Origin: Janthinobacterium sp. 1_2014MBL_MicDiv
GTDB taxonomy: Bacteria; Pseudomonadota; Gammaproteobacteria; Burkholderiales; Burkholderiaceae_D
Length of the DNA stretch: 64,000 nucleotides
Assembly: GCF_001865675.1 (NCBI RefSeq)
Contig: NZ_CP011319.1
Location: 2,170,001-2,234,000 of the forward strand
Direction of reading: 5' to 3'
The position numbers and the translations under genes are program-made. The notes under the pieces are model-generated. The model worked only from the letters and a program-made list of their open reading frames with translations, was not told the origin of the DNA and did not search any database. Position 1 is the first letter of the stretch. Each line of letters opens with the position of its first letter. Positions 34,485 to 42,681 of this stretch are shown piece by piece.

Positions 34485-35255
34485 ATGTTGATCGTGCTTT
34501 CGCCCGCCAAGAGTCTCGACCTGGAGACGCCGCCAACAACCTCGTTGCACAGCACCCCCGATTTCCTTGACCATTCCGCCCAGCTGATAGACCGCATGCG
34601 CCAGTTTTCGCCGGCCGAAGTGGGCAGCCTGATGGGCATTTCCGACGCCCTGTCCGCCCTCAACGTGGCCCGCTACGCGTCCTGGACGCCCAAGCTGGCC
34701 GAGGCGCGCCAGGCCATCATGGCTTTCAATGGCGACGTGTATGCCGGTTTCGAGGCGCGCAGCCTGCAGCCGGCCCAGCTCGACTACGCCCAGTCGCGCG
34801 TGCGCATCCTGTCGGGCCTGTACGGCTTGCTGCGCCCGCTGGACCTGATCCACCCGCACCGCCTGGAAATGGGCACGCGGCTGTCGACGGCGCGCGGCAA
34901 GGACCTGTATGCGTTCTGGGGCGATACCATCACCAACGGCCTGAACCGCACGGCCAAGGAGCAGGGCGCGAAAGTGCTGGTCAATCTTGCTTCCGAGGAA
35001 TATTTCAAATCCGTCAAGCCGCGCCAGCTGGACGTGCCCGTCATCGCGCCCGTGTTCGAGGACTGGAAGAACGGCAAGTATAAGATCATTTCGTTCTACG
35101 CCAAGCGCGCGCGCGGCATGCTGGCCCGCTATGCGGCCGTGAACGCCATCCGCGACCCGGAACAGCTGAAGCGGTTCGACGTGGACGGCTATGCTTTCGT
35201 GCCGGAAGCGTCGAATGACAAGAACTGGGTATTCCGCCGCCGCGTGGGGGACTAG
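34485..35255 (+). CDS. yaaA: Peroxide stress protein YaaA
   Basis: A 256-residue UPF0246/YaaA protein: MLIVLSPAKSLDLETP, FNGDVYAGFEARSL, RILSGLYGLLRPLDLI, PHRLEMGTRLST, FWGDTITNGLN, LVNLASEEYFKSV and ISFYAKRARGMLARY. YaaA limits free iron and DNA damage under hydrogen peroxide. Only 30 bases separate its ATG from the divergent PIN gene; GTGATAATTT just before the ATG leaves no room for a normal ribosome site, so a very short leader is possible. A bidirectional terminator follows. Confidence 0.95.
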   Translation: MLIVLSPAKSLDLETPPTTSLHSTPDFLDHSAQLIDRMRQFSPAEVGSLMGISDALSALNVARYASWTPKLAEARQAIMAFNGDVYAGFEARSLQPAQLDYAQSRVRILSGLYGLLRPLDLIHPHRLEMGTRLSTARGKDLYAFWGDTITNGLNRTAKEQGAKVLVNLASEEYFKSVKPRQLDVPVIAPVFEDWKNGKYKIISFYAKRARGMLARYAAVNAIRDPEQLKRFDVDGYAFVPEASNDKNWVFRRRVGD

Positions 35256-35260
35256 TTGGC

Positions 35261-35293
35261 AAGAAAAAAACCGGGCAAGCCCGGTTTTTTCTT
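35261..35293. terminator. Bidirectional terminator between yaaA and bamD
   Basis: CCGGGC and GCCCGG arms with a two-base loop are flanked by seven A residues on the left and six T on the right, so the structure works as a factor-independent terminator on both strands for the convergent genes yaaA and bamD. Confidence 0.9.
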
Positions 35294-35296
35294 ATC

Positions 35297-36100
35297 TTAC
35301 TGCCAGAACTTCCACCACTTGCGTTCCTTGTTCACCCCTTCCGGGCTGAGGAATGCCGTGTTCGGGTAGTTCCTGGTCAGCACGCGCAAGGCGTCGTCGC
35401 GCAAGTCGGTCAAGCCCAGCTTGTCGTACGAGCGGTACATGATGAACAGCGCTTCCTCGATCGCCGGCGAGGCGGCGAAGTCGCTGATCGTCGTTTGCGC
35501 GCGGTTGGCGGCGGCCAGGTAGGCGCCGCGGCGGTAGTAATAGCGCGCCACGTGCACTTCGTATTTCGCCATCGCATCGATCAGATAATTCATGCGGGCC
35601 AGCGAATCGGGTGCGTACTTGCTGTTCGGGAACTTATCGACCAGTTGCTTGAAGGCCGCAAACGCTTCGCGCGTGGCCTTCGGGTCGCGCTCGGTCGGAT
35701 CTTGCTCGTACAGGAAGTTCAGGAAGCTGATCTGGTCGTTAAAGCTGATCAGGCCCCGCAAGTAGTACATATAGTCCACATTGGCGTGGTTCGGATGCAA
35801 CTTGATGAAGCGTTCGACGGCAGCCAACGCCTGAGCCTGGTCTCCCGACTTATAATACGCGTAAGCGATCTCCATCTGCGCTTGCAGAGCATAGTTGCCG
35901 AAAGGATAGTTAGCCTCCAGCTTCTGAAACAGACCGATTGCAGCTTCATAGTGCTGCCCGGACATTTCTTCACGCGCCTCCGAGTATAATTTCGTAACGG
36001 ACCAGTTTTTGGTCTCATCCACTTTTTCAGGCAACAAGCTGCAAGCGGACATGCCGAGCAGAACGACTGAAGCGACTACCAACGATAATTTTTTTTGCAT
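35297..36100 (-). CDS. bamD: Outer membrane assembly lipoprotein BamD (ComL)
   Basis: A 267-residue lipoprotein with signal MQKKLSLVVASVVLLGMSAC (lipid-modified Cys at 20) and five TPR-like repeats (AREEMSGQHYEAAIGLFQKL, QAQMEIAYAYYKSGDQAQAL and so on), the architecture of BamD/ComL, an essential member of the BAM complex that inserts outer-membrane proteins. An in-frame TTG 27 bases upstream would add MVKTFLQNV, but ATG at 36100 gives a proper signal. It is divergent from rluD with 65 bases between, as in many betaproteobacteria. Confidence 0.95.
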   Translation of the reverse strand: MQKKLSLVVASVVLLGMSACSLLPEKVDETKNWSVTKLYSEAREEMSGQHYEAAIGLFQKLEANYPFGNYALQAQMEIAYAYYKSGDQAQALAAVERFIKLHPNHANVDYMYYLRGLISFNDQISFLNFLYEQDPTERDPKATREAFAAFKQLVDKFPNSKYAPDSLARMNYLIDAMAKYEVHVARYYYRRGAYLAAANRAQTTISDFAASPAIEEALFIMYRSYDKLGLTDLRDDALRVLTRNYPNTAFLSPEGVNKERKWWKFWQ

Positions 36101-36165
36101 GACGTTTTGCAAGAAGGTTTTAACCAAGATTTTACAATAGGCTGATTATAGCCGATGGGAATGCT

Positions 36166-37215
36166 GTGATATTAACTCCGAAGCCTAATTTGGCTGACCC
36201 CGCGTTTGACTCCCTTTCTGACCATGGTAGCGAAGAGGCGTTTGACGGCGATTTTGCCGCCGACGACGTCTTCGAGGAAATGGCCCCGATTACACTGGAA
36301 CTGACGCCGGACGCCTGCGGCCACCGCCTCGATAAAGTCATTTCCAAGCTGGTGCCGCAATATTCGCGCAGCCGCTTGCAATTGTGGCTGGAAGCCGGTT
36401 TCGTGACCGTGGACGGAAAAGTTGCCAAACGCAACATGACCGCCTATGGCGATGAAAAGATCGTCATTCTGCCGCAAAGCGCGCCGGAAGACGAGGCTTT
36501 TAAGCCGGAAGCGATGGAATTGAACATCGTGCACGAGGATGAGCATATCATCGTGATCAACAAACCGGCCGGACTGGTCGTGCATCCGGGCCCCGGCAAC
36601 TGGTCGGGCACCCTGCTCAACGGCCTGCTGCACCACTGCCCGCAACTGGCGGGCGTGCCGCGCGCCGGCATCGTGCACCGCCTGGACAAGGATACGAGCG
36701 GCCTGATGGTGGTCGGCAAGACGCTTGCCTCGCAGACGGACCTCGTGCGCCAGTTGCAGGCGCGCACCGTCAAGCGCGAGTATTTCGCGCTGGTGTGGGG
36801 CACGCCGAAGGCGGCGGGCACCATCGACGCCTCCATCGCGCGCCACCCGCGCGACCGCGTCAAGATGGCCGTGTCGGAAAATTTCACGGCCAAGCCCGCC
36901 ATCACGCACTATGAATTGATCGGCAGCGGCGAACTCGACCGCCGTCCCGTGAGCCTGATGCAGTGCCGCCTGGAAACAGGCCGCACCCACCAGATCCGCG
37001 TGCACATGCAGCACCTGGGCTTTGCGCTGGTCGGTGATTATGTGTACGGCAAGCAGCACCTGGTGTCCGTGTTCTCGCGCCAGGCGCTGCAGGCGCGCCG
37101 CCTGGGCCTCGTGCATCCGGGCACGCTGGAAGCGTGCGAGTGGATCGTACCGCTGGCCGATGACTTCGCGGAACTGATCGCCACCGCCGGCATTCCCGAG
37201 CCGGAACAGGTCTGA
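36166..37215 (+). CDS. rluD: 23S rRNA pseudouridine synthase RluD
   Basis: A 349-residue enzyme starting at GTG. An acidic N-terminal extension of about 40 residues precedes the S4 RNA-binding domain (RLDKVISKLVPQYSRSRLQ) and the pseudouridine synthase domain with KPAGLVVHPGPG, catalytic HRLDKDTSGLMVV and RTHQIRVHMQHLG. RluD modifies helix 69 of 23S rRNA. It overlaps pgeF by one base and forms an operon with it that ends at the terminator at 38006-38040. Confidence 0.95.
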   Translation: MILTPKPNLADPAFDSLSDHGSEEAFDGDFAADDVFEEMAPITLELTPDACGHRLDKVISKLVPQYSRSRLQLWLEAGFVTVDGKVAKRNMTAYGDEKIVILPQSAPEDEAFKPEAMELNIVHEDEHIIVINKPAGLVVHPGPGNWSGTLLNGLLHHCPQLAGVPRAGIVHRLDKDTSGLMVVGKTLASQTDLVRQLQARTVKREYFALVWGTPKAAGTIDASIARHPRDRVKMAVSENFTAKPAITHYELIGSGELDRRPVSLMQCRLETGRTHQIRVHMQHLGFALVGDYVYGKQHLVSVFSRQALQARRLGLVHPGTLEACEWIVPLADDFAELIATAGIPEPEQV

Positions 37216-38000
37216 TGACGGCACCGTTGTCTTGCCTGATTCCCCATTGGCCCGGCTTGCCCGCGAACGTGGGCGCGCTGGCGACCGTGCGCGCGGGCGG
37301 CGTCAGCCTGGGGCCATACGGTGACGGGCAGGGCGGCGGTGGCTTGAACCTGGGCACGCACGTGGGCGATGAGCCCGCGCACGTGGCGGCCAACCGCGCG
37401 CGGCTGGCCGCCATGCTGCCGTCACAACCGGCCTGGCTGTCGCAGGTGCATGGCGTGGCCGTGGCCGATGCTGGCAAGCTCGACGGTTGCGTGCCCGATG
37501 CCGATGCCAGCATCGCCACGCAGGCGGGTGCCGTATGCGTGGTGATGACGGCCGATTGCCTGCCGGTGCTGTTCAGCTCAAGCGATGGCCTCGTCGTCGG
37601 CGCGGCCCATGCGGGCTGGCGCGGCCTGGCCAACGGCGTCTTGCAGCGCACGGTGGAGCGCATGCGCGCGCAGGGCGCGACGGACATCCTCGCCTGGCTG
37701 GGGCCGGCCATTGGCCCCCAGCAATTCGAGGTGGGGCACGACGTGCTGCAGGCGTTTCGCGACGGCGCGCGCGACGCTGCCGAGCGACAAGTGCTGTCCG
37801 ATGCGTTCAGCGCCATCGCTGGCAAGTCGGGCAAGTACCTGGCCGATATCTATGGCCTGGCGCGCACCATGCTGCTGCGCGATGGCGTGGCGCAGGTGGC
37901 GGGAGGGGAATACTGCACCGTCAGCGATGCGGCGCAGTTTTATTCGTACCGGCGCGATGGCGTCACGGGAAGACAGGCCAGCTTGATCTGGCGCAAATAA
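37215..38000 (+). CDS. pgeF: Peptidoglycan editing factor PgeF (YfiH/LACC1 family)
   Basis: A 261-residue protein of the YfiH family formerly called polyphenol oxidase: WLSQVHGVAVADAG, CVVMTADCLPVLFSS and GAAHAGWRGLANGVL supply the conserved metal-site His, Cys and His. PgeF removes wrongly incorporated L-Ser from peptidoglycan precursors. The start codon overlaps the rluD stop, and this pair is a common arrangement. Length is normal. Confidence 0.92.
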   Translation: MTAPLSCLIPHWPGLPANVGALATVRAGGVSLGPYGDGQGGGGLNLGTHVGDEPAHVAANRARLAAMLPSQPAWLSQVHGVAVADAGKLDGCVPDADASIATQAGAVCVVMTADCLPVLFSSSDGLVVGAAHAGWRGLANGVLQRTVERMRAQGATDILAWLGPAIGPQQFEVGHDVLQAFRDGARDAAERQVLSDAFSAIAGKSGKYLADIYGLARTMLLRDGVAQVAGGEYCTVSDAAQFYSYRRDGVTGRQASLIWRK

Positions 38001-38005
38001 TCTGC

Positions 38006-38040
38006 ACGGCAGACACTTATGTGTCTGCCGTTTTTGTTTT
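38006..38040 (+). terminator. Terminator of the rluD-pgeF operon
   Basis: Perfect 11-base arms (ACGGCAGACAC and complement) with loop TTAT are followed by a TTTTTGTTTT tract, six bases after the pgeF stop. The hairpin also encodes the last codons of the convergent small gene on the minus strand. Confidence 0.92.
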
Positions 38041-38250
38041 ATCGTCTGCTGAGGCAAGGGCGCGCGCGTGCTGTTCGGCGATGCGCGCCGCCTTGCGTTT
38101 GCGTCGCCGCGAGCCCGTCAGATAGAATAGGATGGACAGGGGGATGGCACAGTACAGCACGAAGGTCATCACCCCGGCGACGATGGACGGTTCCGTCAGC
38201 GCCATGAGGCCGACGACGTAGATCCAGGCAACAGCGGTCATGAGCATCAT
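38017..38250 (-). CDS. Small two-helix membrane protein, unknown function
   Basis: About 77 residues from the ATG at 38250: two predicted membrane helices (MTAVAWIYVVGLMAL and VMTFVLYCAIPLSILFYL) and a basic tail rich in Arg and Lys (GSRRRKRKAARIAEQ). No family recognised. No good ribosome site precedes the chosen ATG, and starts at 38247 or 38241 are equally possible. Its last residues (KTKTADT) are read from the terminator hairpin of the opposite operon. It is divergent from phaC. Confidence 0.6.
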   Translation of the reverse strand: MMLMTAVAWIYVVGLMALTEPSIVAGVMTFVLYCAIPLSILFYLTGSRRRKRKAARIAEQHARALASADDKTKTADT

Positions 38251-38329
38251 GAGTATTGACAGTCGGTAAGAGTTTGCATGCAGTTGATCCAAAAAGTATT
38301 TATTCTTCGACGACGTTTTCACGCCTGAT

Positions 38330-38429
38330 AAAACCGTAGCGAGCGGAAGGGAGAGGTTGCCAAGACGCGCAACCGTACGACTGTACGGTGAGCATCGCAG
38401 GCCGCCCATGCCGACGCACAGTCGGTTTT
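38330..38429 (+). repeat. Dispersed ~100-bp repeat, copy 1
   Basis: An element bounded by AAAACCG and CGGTTTT that shares long blocks with the element at 53705-53803: AAAACCGT(A/C)GCGAGCGG at the left, CGGTGA(G/A)CATCGCAGGCCGC at the right, with a more variable centre holding a CGTAC...GTACG inverted pair. It lies in the leader region of phaC, 39 bases before the start codon. It contains no gene; it may form an RNA hairpin or be a small non-autonomous mobile repeat. Confidence 0.75.
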
Positions 38430-38467
38430 GTTCGGCGTTCTCAATTCTTGAATGGACTTATATAGCT

Positions 38468-40213
38468 ATGAATATGCCCGATCCTCAAATGATGACCAAA
38501 GAATGGATGGCGCAGATCAGCAATCCTGAGCAGTGGAAGACATGGTTCAACATGGTACCGCAGCCTTCCAGCAATCCGATTGCCGGCATTTTGCAGGATG
38601 CGGGCGCCAGCATCAAGCCGGAAGCGATCGAGCAACTGAAAAACGCCTACGTGGCCAAGCTGACGGGCTTGTGGGCTGACTTTATGGCCGGCAAGACGCC
38701 GGAACTGAAAGACCGCCGCTTTGCCGCGCCCGCCTGGCATGCGAGCCCCTTGTCGGCCTTCAATGCGGCCGCGTATTTGCTGAACGCCGAATTCCTCACC
38801 GCCATGGCCGAGGCCGTGGAAGCGACGCCGCATCAGAAGCAAAAGATTGCATTCGCCGTGCAGCAAATCGTCGACGCCATGTCGCCCGCCAATTTCCTCG
38901 CCACCAATCCCGACGCCCAGCAAACCCTGATCGAGACCAAGGGCGAGAGCCTGGCCAAGGGCTTGAGCAACATGCTGGCCGACATGCAGAAGGGCCGCAT
39001 CTCGCAATCCGACGAATCGGCGTTCGAGGTGGGCCGCAACGTGGCGACCACGCCGGGCACGGTGGTGTTTGAAAATGCGCTGTTCCAGCTGATCCAGTAC
39101 ACGCCGACGACCGCCACGGTACACCAGCGGCCCCTGTTGATGGTGCCGCCGTGCATCAATAAATTCTATATCCTTGACTTGCAGCCGGAAAACTCGCTCG
39201 TGCGCTACGCGGTGGAGCAGGGCAACACCGTGTTCCTCATGTCGTGGCGCAATCCGGACCTGAGCATGCAGCACCTGACGTGGGACGATTACGTGGAGCA
39301 GGGCGTGATCGCCGCCATACGGGTGGCGCAGGAGGTGTCGGGCCAGGACAAGCTGAATATGTTCGGCTTTTGCGTGGGCGGCACCATCGTCTCGACGGCG
39401 CTGGCCGTGCTCAAGGCGCGCGGCGAGAATCCGGCCGCCAGCCTGACGCTGCTGACGACCTTCCTCGACTTCTGCGACACGGGCGCGCTCGATGTCTTTA
39501 TCGACGAGCCGCAAGTGGCGTTGCGCGAGCAGACGCTGGCCAAGGGCGGCCTGATGTCGGGCCGCGACCTGGGCAGCACGTTCTCCAGCCTGCGGCCGAA
39601 CGACCTCGTGTGGAATTACGTGCAGTCGAATTACCTGAAGGGCAAGGAACCGCCCGCGTTTGATTTGCTGTACTGGAATGGCGACGGCACGGGCTTGCCG
39701 GGCCCCATGTTCTGCTGGTATTTGCGCAATACTTACCTGGAAAACAGCTTGAAAGTGCCGGGCAAGCTGACCGTGGCCGGCGAGAAAATCGACCTCAGCA
39801 GCATCGACGCGCCCGCCTTCATCTATGGCTCGCGCGAAGACCATATCGTGCCCTGGGGCGCGGCCTATGCCAGCACGGCCTTGCTGAACCCGAAGAAGCC
39901 GAAGGCCAACCGTTTTATTCTGGGCGCTTCGGGCCATATCGCCGGCGTGATCAATCCCGCCTCGAAGAAAAAGCGCAGTTACTGGAGCAATGACGCAGGC
40001 AAAGGCGCCCGCACGGCGAAGGCCAAGCCCCTGAGTGCCGAGCAATGGCTGCAAGGCGCCACCGAGCACGTGGGCAGCTGGTGGCCGGAATGGGCGGCTT
40101 TCCTGGCGGAACACGGCGGCGCCCAGGTGAAGGCGCCAGGCAAGCCCGGCAATAAACGCCACGCGGCAATCGAGCCGGCGCCGGGGCGGTATGTTAAAGT
40201 CAGGGCGGACTAG
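38468..40213 (+). CDS. phaC: Class I poly(R)-hydroxyalkanoic acid synthase PhaC
   Basis: A 581-residue class I PHA synthase that polymerises 3-hydroxyacyl-CoA. The lipase-like box is GFCVGG with catalytic Cys302; the catalytic Asp is in YGSREDHIVPW and the His in GASGHIAGVI. The N-terminal domain (EWMAQISNPEQWKTWF) and FLMSWRNPD motif are typical. The C-terminal tail is unusually basic and Pro/Lys-rich. ATG at 38468 begins MNMPDPQMMTKEW. phaR follows 225 bases later; phaA and phaB are not in the window. Confidence 0.96.
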   Translation: MNMPDPQMMTKEWMAQISNPEQWKTWFNMVPQPSSNPIAGILQDAGASIKPEAIEQLKNAYVAKLTGLWADFMAGKTPELKDRRFAAPAWHASPLSAFNAAAYLLNAEFLTAMAEAVEATPHQKQKIAFAVQQIVDAMSPANFLATNPDAQQTLIETKGESLAKGLSNMLADMQKGRISQSDESAFEVGRNVATTPGTVVFENALFQLIQYTPTTATVHQRPLLMVPPCINKFYILDLQPENSLVRYAVEQGNTVFLMSWRNPDLSMQHLTWDDYVEQGVIAAIRVAQEVSGQDKLNMFGFCVGGTIVSTALAVLKARGENPAASLTLLTTFLDFCDTGALDVFIDEPQVALREQTLAKGGLMSGRDLGSTFSSLRPNDLVWNYVQSNYLKGKEPPAFDLLYWNGDGTGLPGPMFCWYLRNTYLENSLKVPGKLTVAGEKIDLSSIDAPAFIYGSREDHIVPWGAAYASTALLNPKKPKANRFILGASGHIAGVINPASKKKRSYWSNDAGKGARTAKAKPLSAEQWLQGATEHVGSWWPEWAAFLAEHGGAQVKAPGKPGNKRHAAIEPAPGRYVKVRAD

Positions 40214-40438
40214 GATTGCAAGTCCTGCCGGCAGGCAAGGCCGCAGTGAACTGTGGTCTTGTCAAGAACCTACTTTTAGTTGCGTTGCAATAAATGTGGG
40301 AATCTTCGCTCCGAATGTGCAATGTAGCCATTTTCCACTCTATAATGGAAAACGTAGGCAGGTGCGAAAGCGGACCCACGTTCGCTTTTTTTTCGGATTA
40401 ACTCAGTATGCGCTGCGGCGCAATAAGTGGAACTTGTG
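40214..40438 (+). promoter_or_regulatory. phaR promoter region with inverted repeat over the -10 box
   Basis: A perfect TATAAT lies at 40341-40346, about 92 bases before the phaR start, with only a weak -35 candidate near 40318. An inverted repeat, TTTTCCA (40331-40337) and TGGAAAA (40346-40352), brackets the -10 box and could be an operator. Further upstream, TTGCAAT and GTGCAATG occur as related TGCAAT-containing sites (around 40285 and 40317). Since PhaR proteins commonly repress their own gene, these are candidate binding sites. Confidence 0.5.
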
Positions 40439-41002
40439 ATGAGTAGTGCAAAAAAAAGTATAGACCGCCTGATTAAAAAATACCCCAACCGCCGTCTGTA
40501 CGACACGCAAACCAGTTCCTACATCACCTTGACGGACGTCAAGCAGCTGGTGTTGGACAATGAGGAATTCACGGTGGTCGATGCCAAGTCCAGTGAAGAC
40601 TTGACGCGTAGCATCTTGCTGCAGATCATTTTGGAAGAAGAGGCCAGCGGCGTGCCGATGTTCTCCAGCGGCGTGTTGTCGCAGATCATCCGCTACTATG
40701 GCCACGCCATGCAGGGCATGATGGGGTCCTACCTGGAAAAGAACGTGCAAGCGTTCACCGATATCCAGCACAAGTTCACGGGCACCTCGGCCGGCAGCTT
40801 CGAAGGCAAGCCATTCAGCCCGGAAATGTGGACCCAGTTCATGAATGTCCAGGGTCCAATGATGCAAGGCATGATGAACAACTATATCGACCAGAGCAAG
40901 AGCCTGTTCGTGCAGATGCAGGAGCAGATGCAGAGCCAGAGCAAGAACCTGTTCGGTACCTTCCCGTTCGTGCCGCCAGTCCCGCCAACAGACAAGAAAT
41001 AA
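40439..41002 (+). CDS. phaR: Polyhydroxyalkanoate synthesis regulator PhaR
   Basis: A 187-residue repressor with the PHA accumulation regulator DNA-binding region (IKKYPNRRLYDTQTSSYITL, then DVKQLVLDNEEFTVVDAKS and LTRSILLQIILEEE) followed by a PHB-binding helical region and a Gln/Met-rich C-terminus. PhaR binds both DNA and PHA granules and controls phasin genes. It is separated from phaC by its own promoter region and followed by a hairpin terminator. Confidence 0.95.
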   Translation: MSSAKKSIDRLIKKYPNRRLYDTQTSSYITLTDVKQLVLDNEEFTVVDAKSSEDLTRSILLQIILEEEASGVPMFSSGVLSQIIRYYGHAMQGMMGSYLEKNVQAFTDIQHKFTGTSAGSFEGKPFSPEMWTQFMNVQGPMMQGMMNNYIDQSKSLFVQMQEQMQSQSKNLFGTFPFVPPVPPTDKK

Positions 41003-41014
41003 TCATCAGATGCT

Positions 41015-41050
41015 GGCGTATGGGGGGTGTTGCTGCCCATACGCCTCATT
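41015..41050 (+). terminator. Hairpin after phaR
   Basis: Ten-base perfect arms, GGCGTATGGG and CCCATACGCC, with an 11-base loop begin 12 bases after the phaR stop. The following sequence (TCATTT) is a poor U-tract, so termination may be partial. Confidence 0.65.
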
Positions 41051-41095
41051 TGCGTGTGTTTTTGATATCAAATCAGCGTCATTCACAGCATAGTT

Positions 41096-41125
41096 CTGCC
41101 AGCAAGGGGCGGCTCGGGGTACAAT
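41096..41125 (+). promoter_or_regulatory. Candidate rimO promoter
   Basis: TACAAT at 41120-41125 is preceded, with an 18-base spacer, by CTGCCA at 41096-41101. The start codon of rimO follows 36 bases after the -10 box. Confidence 0.45.
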
Positions 41126-41161
41126 AGCCGATTCGCCTCACCATTTTACTAGCTGCCAACT

Positions 41162-42574
41162 ATGTCTGAAATTCACCGTATTCCCGTTCCTTCCGCCCAG
41201 CCCGAGGCCATGCTGGCCATGCCAGGTGCGGCACCGAAAGTGGGCTTTGTCTCGCTCGGCTGCCCGAAAGCGCTGGTCGATTCCGAACAAATCCTGACCC
41301 AACTGCGCGCCGAAGGTTACGAAACGGCGAAATCCTACGCTGGCGCCGATCTGGTGATCGTCAATACCTGCGGTTTCATCGATGCTGCCGTGCAAGAGTC
41401 GCTCGACGCCATCGGCGAAGCGCTGGCCGAAAACGGCAAGGTCATCGTGACCGGCTGCCTGGGCGCCAAGAAAGATGCTGCCGGCGACGACATCATCATG
41501 AAGGTGCACCCGAAAGTGCTGTCCGTCACGGGCCCGCACGCGCTGGCGGAAGTGATGGATTCCGTGCATTTTCACTTGCCGAAACCGCATGCGCCATTCC
41601 TCGACCTGGTGCCGCCGCAAGGCGTCAAGCTGACGCCGAAGCACTATGCCTACCTGAAAATTTCCGAGGGCTGCAACCACCGCTGCAGCTTCTGCATCAT
41701 CCCATCGATGCGCGGCGACCTGGTCTCGCGCCCGATCGGCGAATTGATGATCGAAGCGGAAAACCTGTTCAAGGCCGGCGTCAAGGAATTGCTGGTCATT
41801 TCGCAAGACACCTCGGCGTATGGCGTGGATGTGAAATTCCGCTCCGGCTTCTGGAATGGCCGTCCCATCAAGACCCACATGACGCAGCTGACGGAAGCGC
41901 TGGGCGAGCTGGCCAAGTCCTACGGCGCCTGGGTGCGCTTGCACTATGTGTATCCGTACCCGCACGTGGACCAGATCATCCCGATGATGAGCGGCGGCCA
42001 CATCCTGCCATACCTCGACATCCCGATGCAGCATGCGCATCCTGACGTGCTGAAACGCATGAAGCGCCCGGCCAGCGGCGAGAAAAACCTGGACCGCATC
42101 CAGGCCTGGCGCGCCATCAACCCGGATCTCACCATCCGCTCGACCTTCATCGCTGGTTTCCCAGGCGAAACGGAAGCGGAATTCGAGTACTTGCTCGACT
42201 TCCTCAAGGAAGCGCAGATCGACCGCCTGGGCTGCTTCGCGTATTCGCCCGTCGAAGGCGCGACGGCCAACGCCATCGCCAACCCCGTGCCGGAAGAATT
42301 GCGCGAAGAGCGCCGCGGCCGCGTCATGTTGCTGCAGGAAGAAATCTCGAAAAAACGCCTGCAAGCCAAGGTCGGCAAGACCGTGCGCGTGCTCATCGAT
42401 GAAGTCACCCGTTCGGGCGGCGTGGGCCGTTCGTCCGCCGACGCGCCGGAAATCGATGGCGTCGTCTACGTCAAGCCGCCGTTCGAGCCGCACCGCAAGC
42501 TGGCGGTGGGCCAGTTCGTCGACGTGACCATCACCTCGGCCGACGCGCACGACCTGTGGGGCGCCGCCGAGTAA
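41162..42574 (+). CDS. rimO: Ribosomal protein S12 methylthiotransferase RimO
   Basis: A 470-residue radical SAM methylthiotransferase. The N-terminal UPF0004 domain carries the auxiliary cluster cysteines (34, 70 and 99); the radical SAM motif is CNHRCSFC (Cys 171, 175, 178) in SEGCNHRCSFCIIPSMRG; a TRAM domain closes the protein (VLIDEVTR...GQFVDVTITSA). It adds a methylthio group to Asp89 of ribosomal protein S12. It is monocistronic, with a terminator downstream. Confidence 0.96.
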   Translation: MSEIHRIPVPSAQPEAMLAMPGAAPKVGFVSLGCPKALVDSEQILTQLRAEGYETAKSYAGADLVIVNTCGFIDAAVQESLDAIGEALAENGKVIVTGCLGAKKDAAGDDIIMKVHPKVLSVTGPHALAEVMDSVHFHLPKPHAPFLDLVPPQGVKLTPKHYAYLKISEGCNHRCSFCIIPSMRGDLVSRPIGELMIEAENLFKAGVKELLVISQDTSAYGVDVKFRSGFWNGRPIKTHMTQLTEALGELAKSYGAWVRLHYVYPYPHVDQIIPMMSGGHILPYLDIPMQHAHPDVLKRMKRPASGEKNLDRIQAWRAINPDLTIRSTFIAGFPGETEAEFEYLLDFLKEAQIDRLGCFAYSPVEGATANAIANPVPEELREERRGRVMLLQEEISKKRLQAKVGKTVRVLIDEVTRSGGVGRSSADAPEIDGVVYVKPPFEPHRKLAVGQFVDVTITSADAHDLWGAAE

Positions 42575-42622
42575 GCAGGTGTAACAGTCGTACGGCGTAC
42601 AGGGCGCAAAGCCCTTACAATC

Positions 42623-42659
42623 AAGGCGGACCAGCAATTGCTGGCCCGCCTTTTTATTT
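42623..42659 (+). terminator. Terminator after rimO
   Basis: AAGGCGG-A-CCAGCAA pairs with TTGCTGG-C-CCGCCTT (one A/C mismatch) and is followed by TTTTTATTT. It ends 23 bases before the start of the cystathionine beta-lyase gene. Confidence 0.85.
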
Positions 42660-42681
42660 GCCCACGCACGTAGCCGACGCC

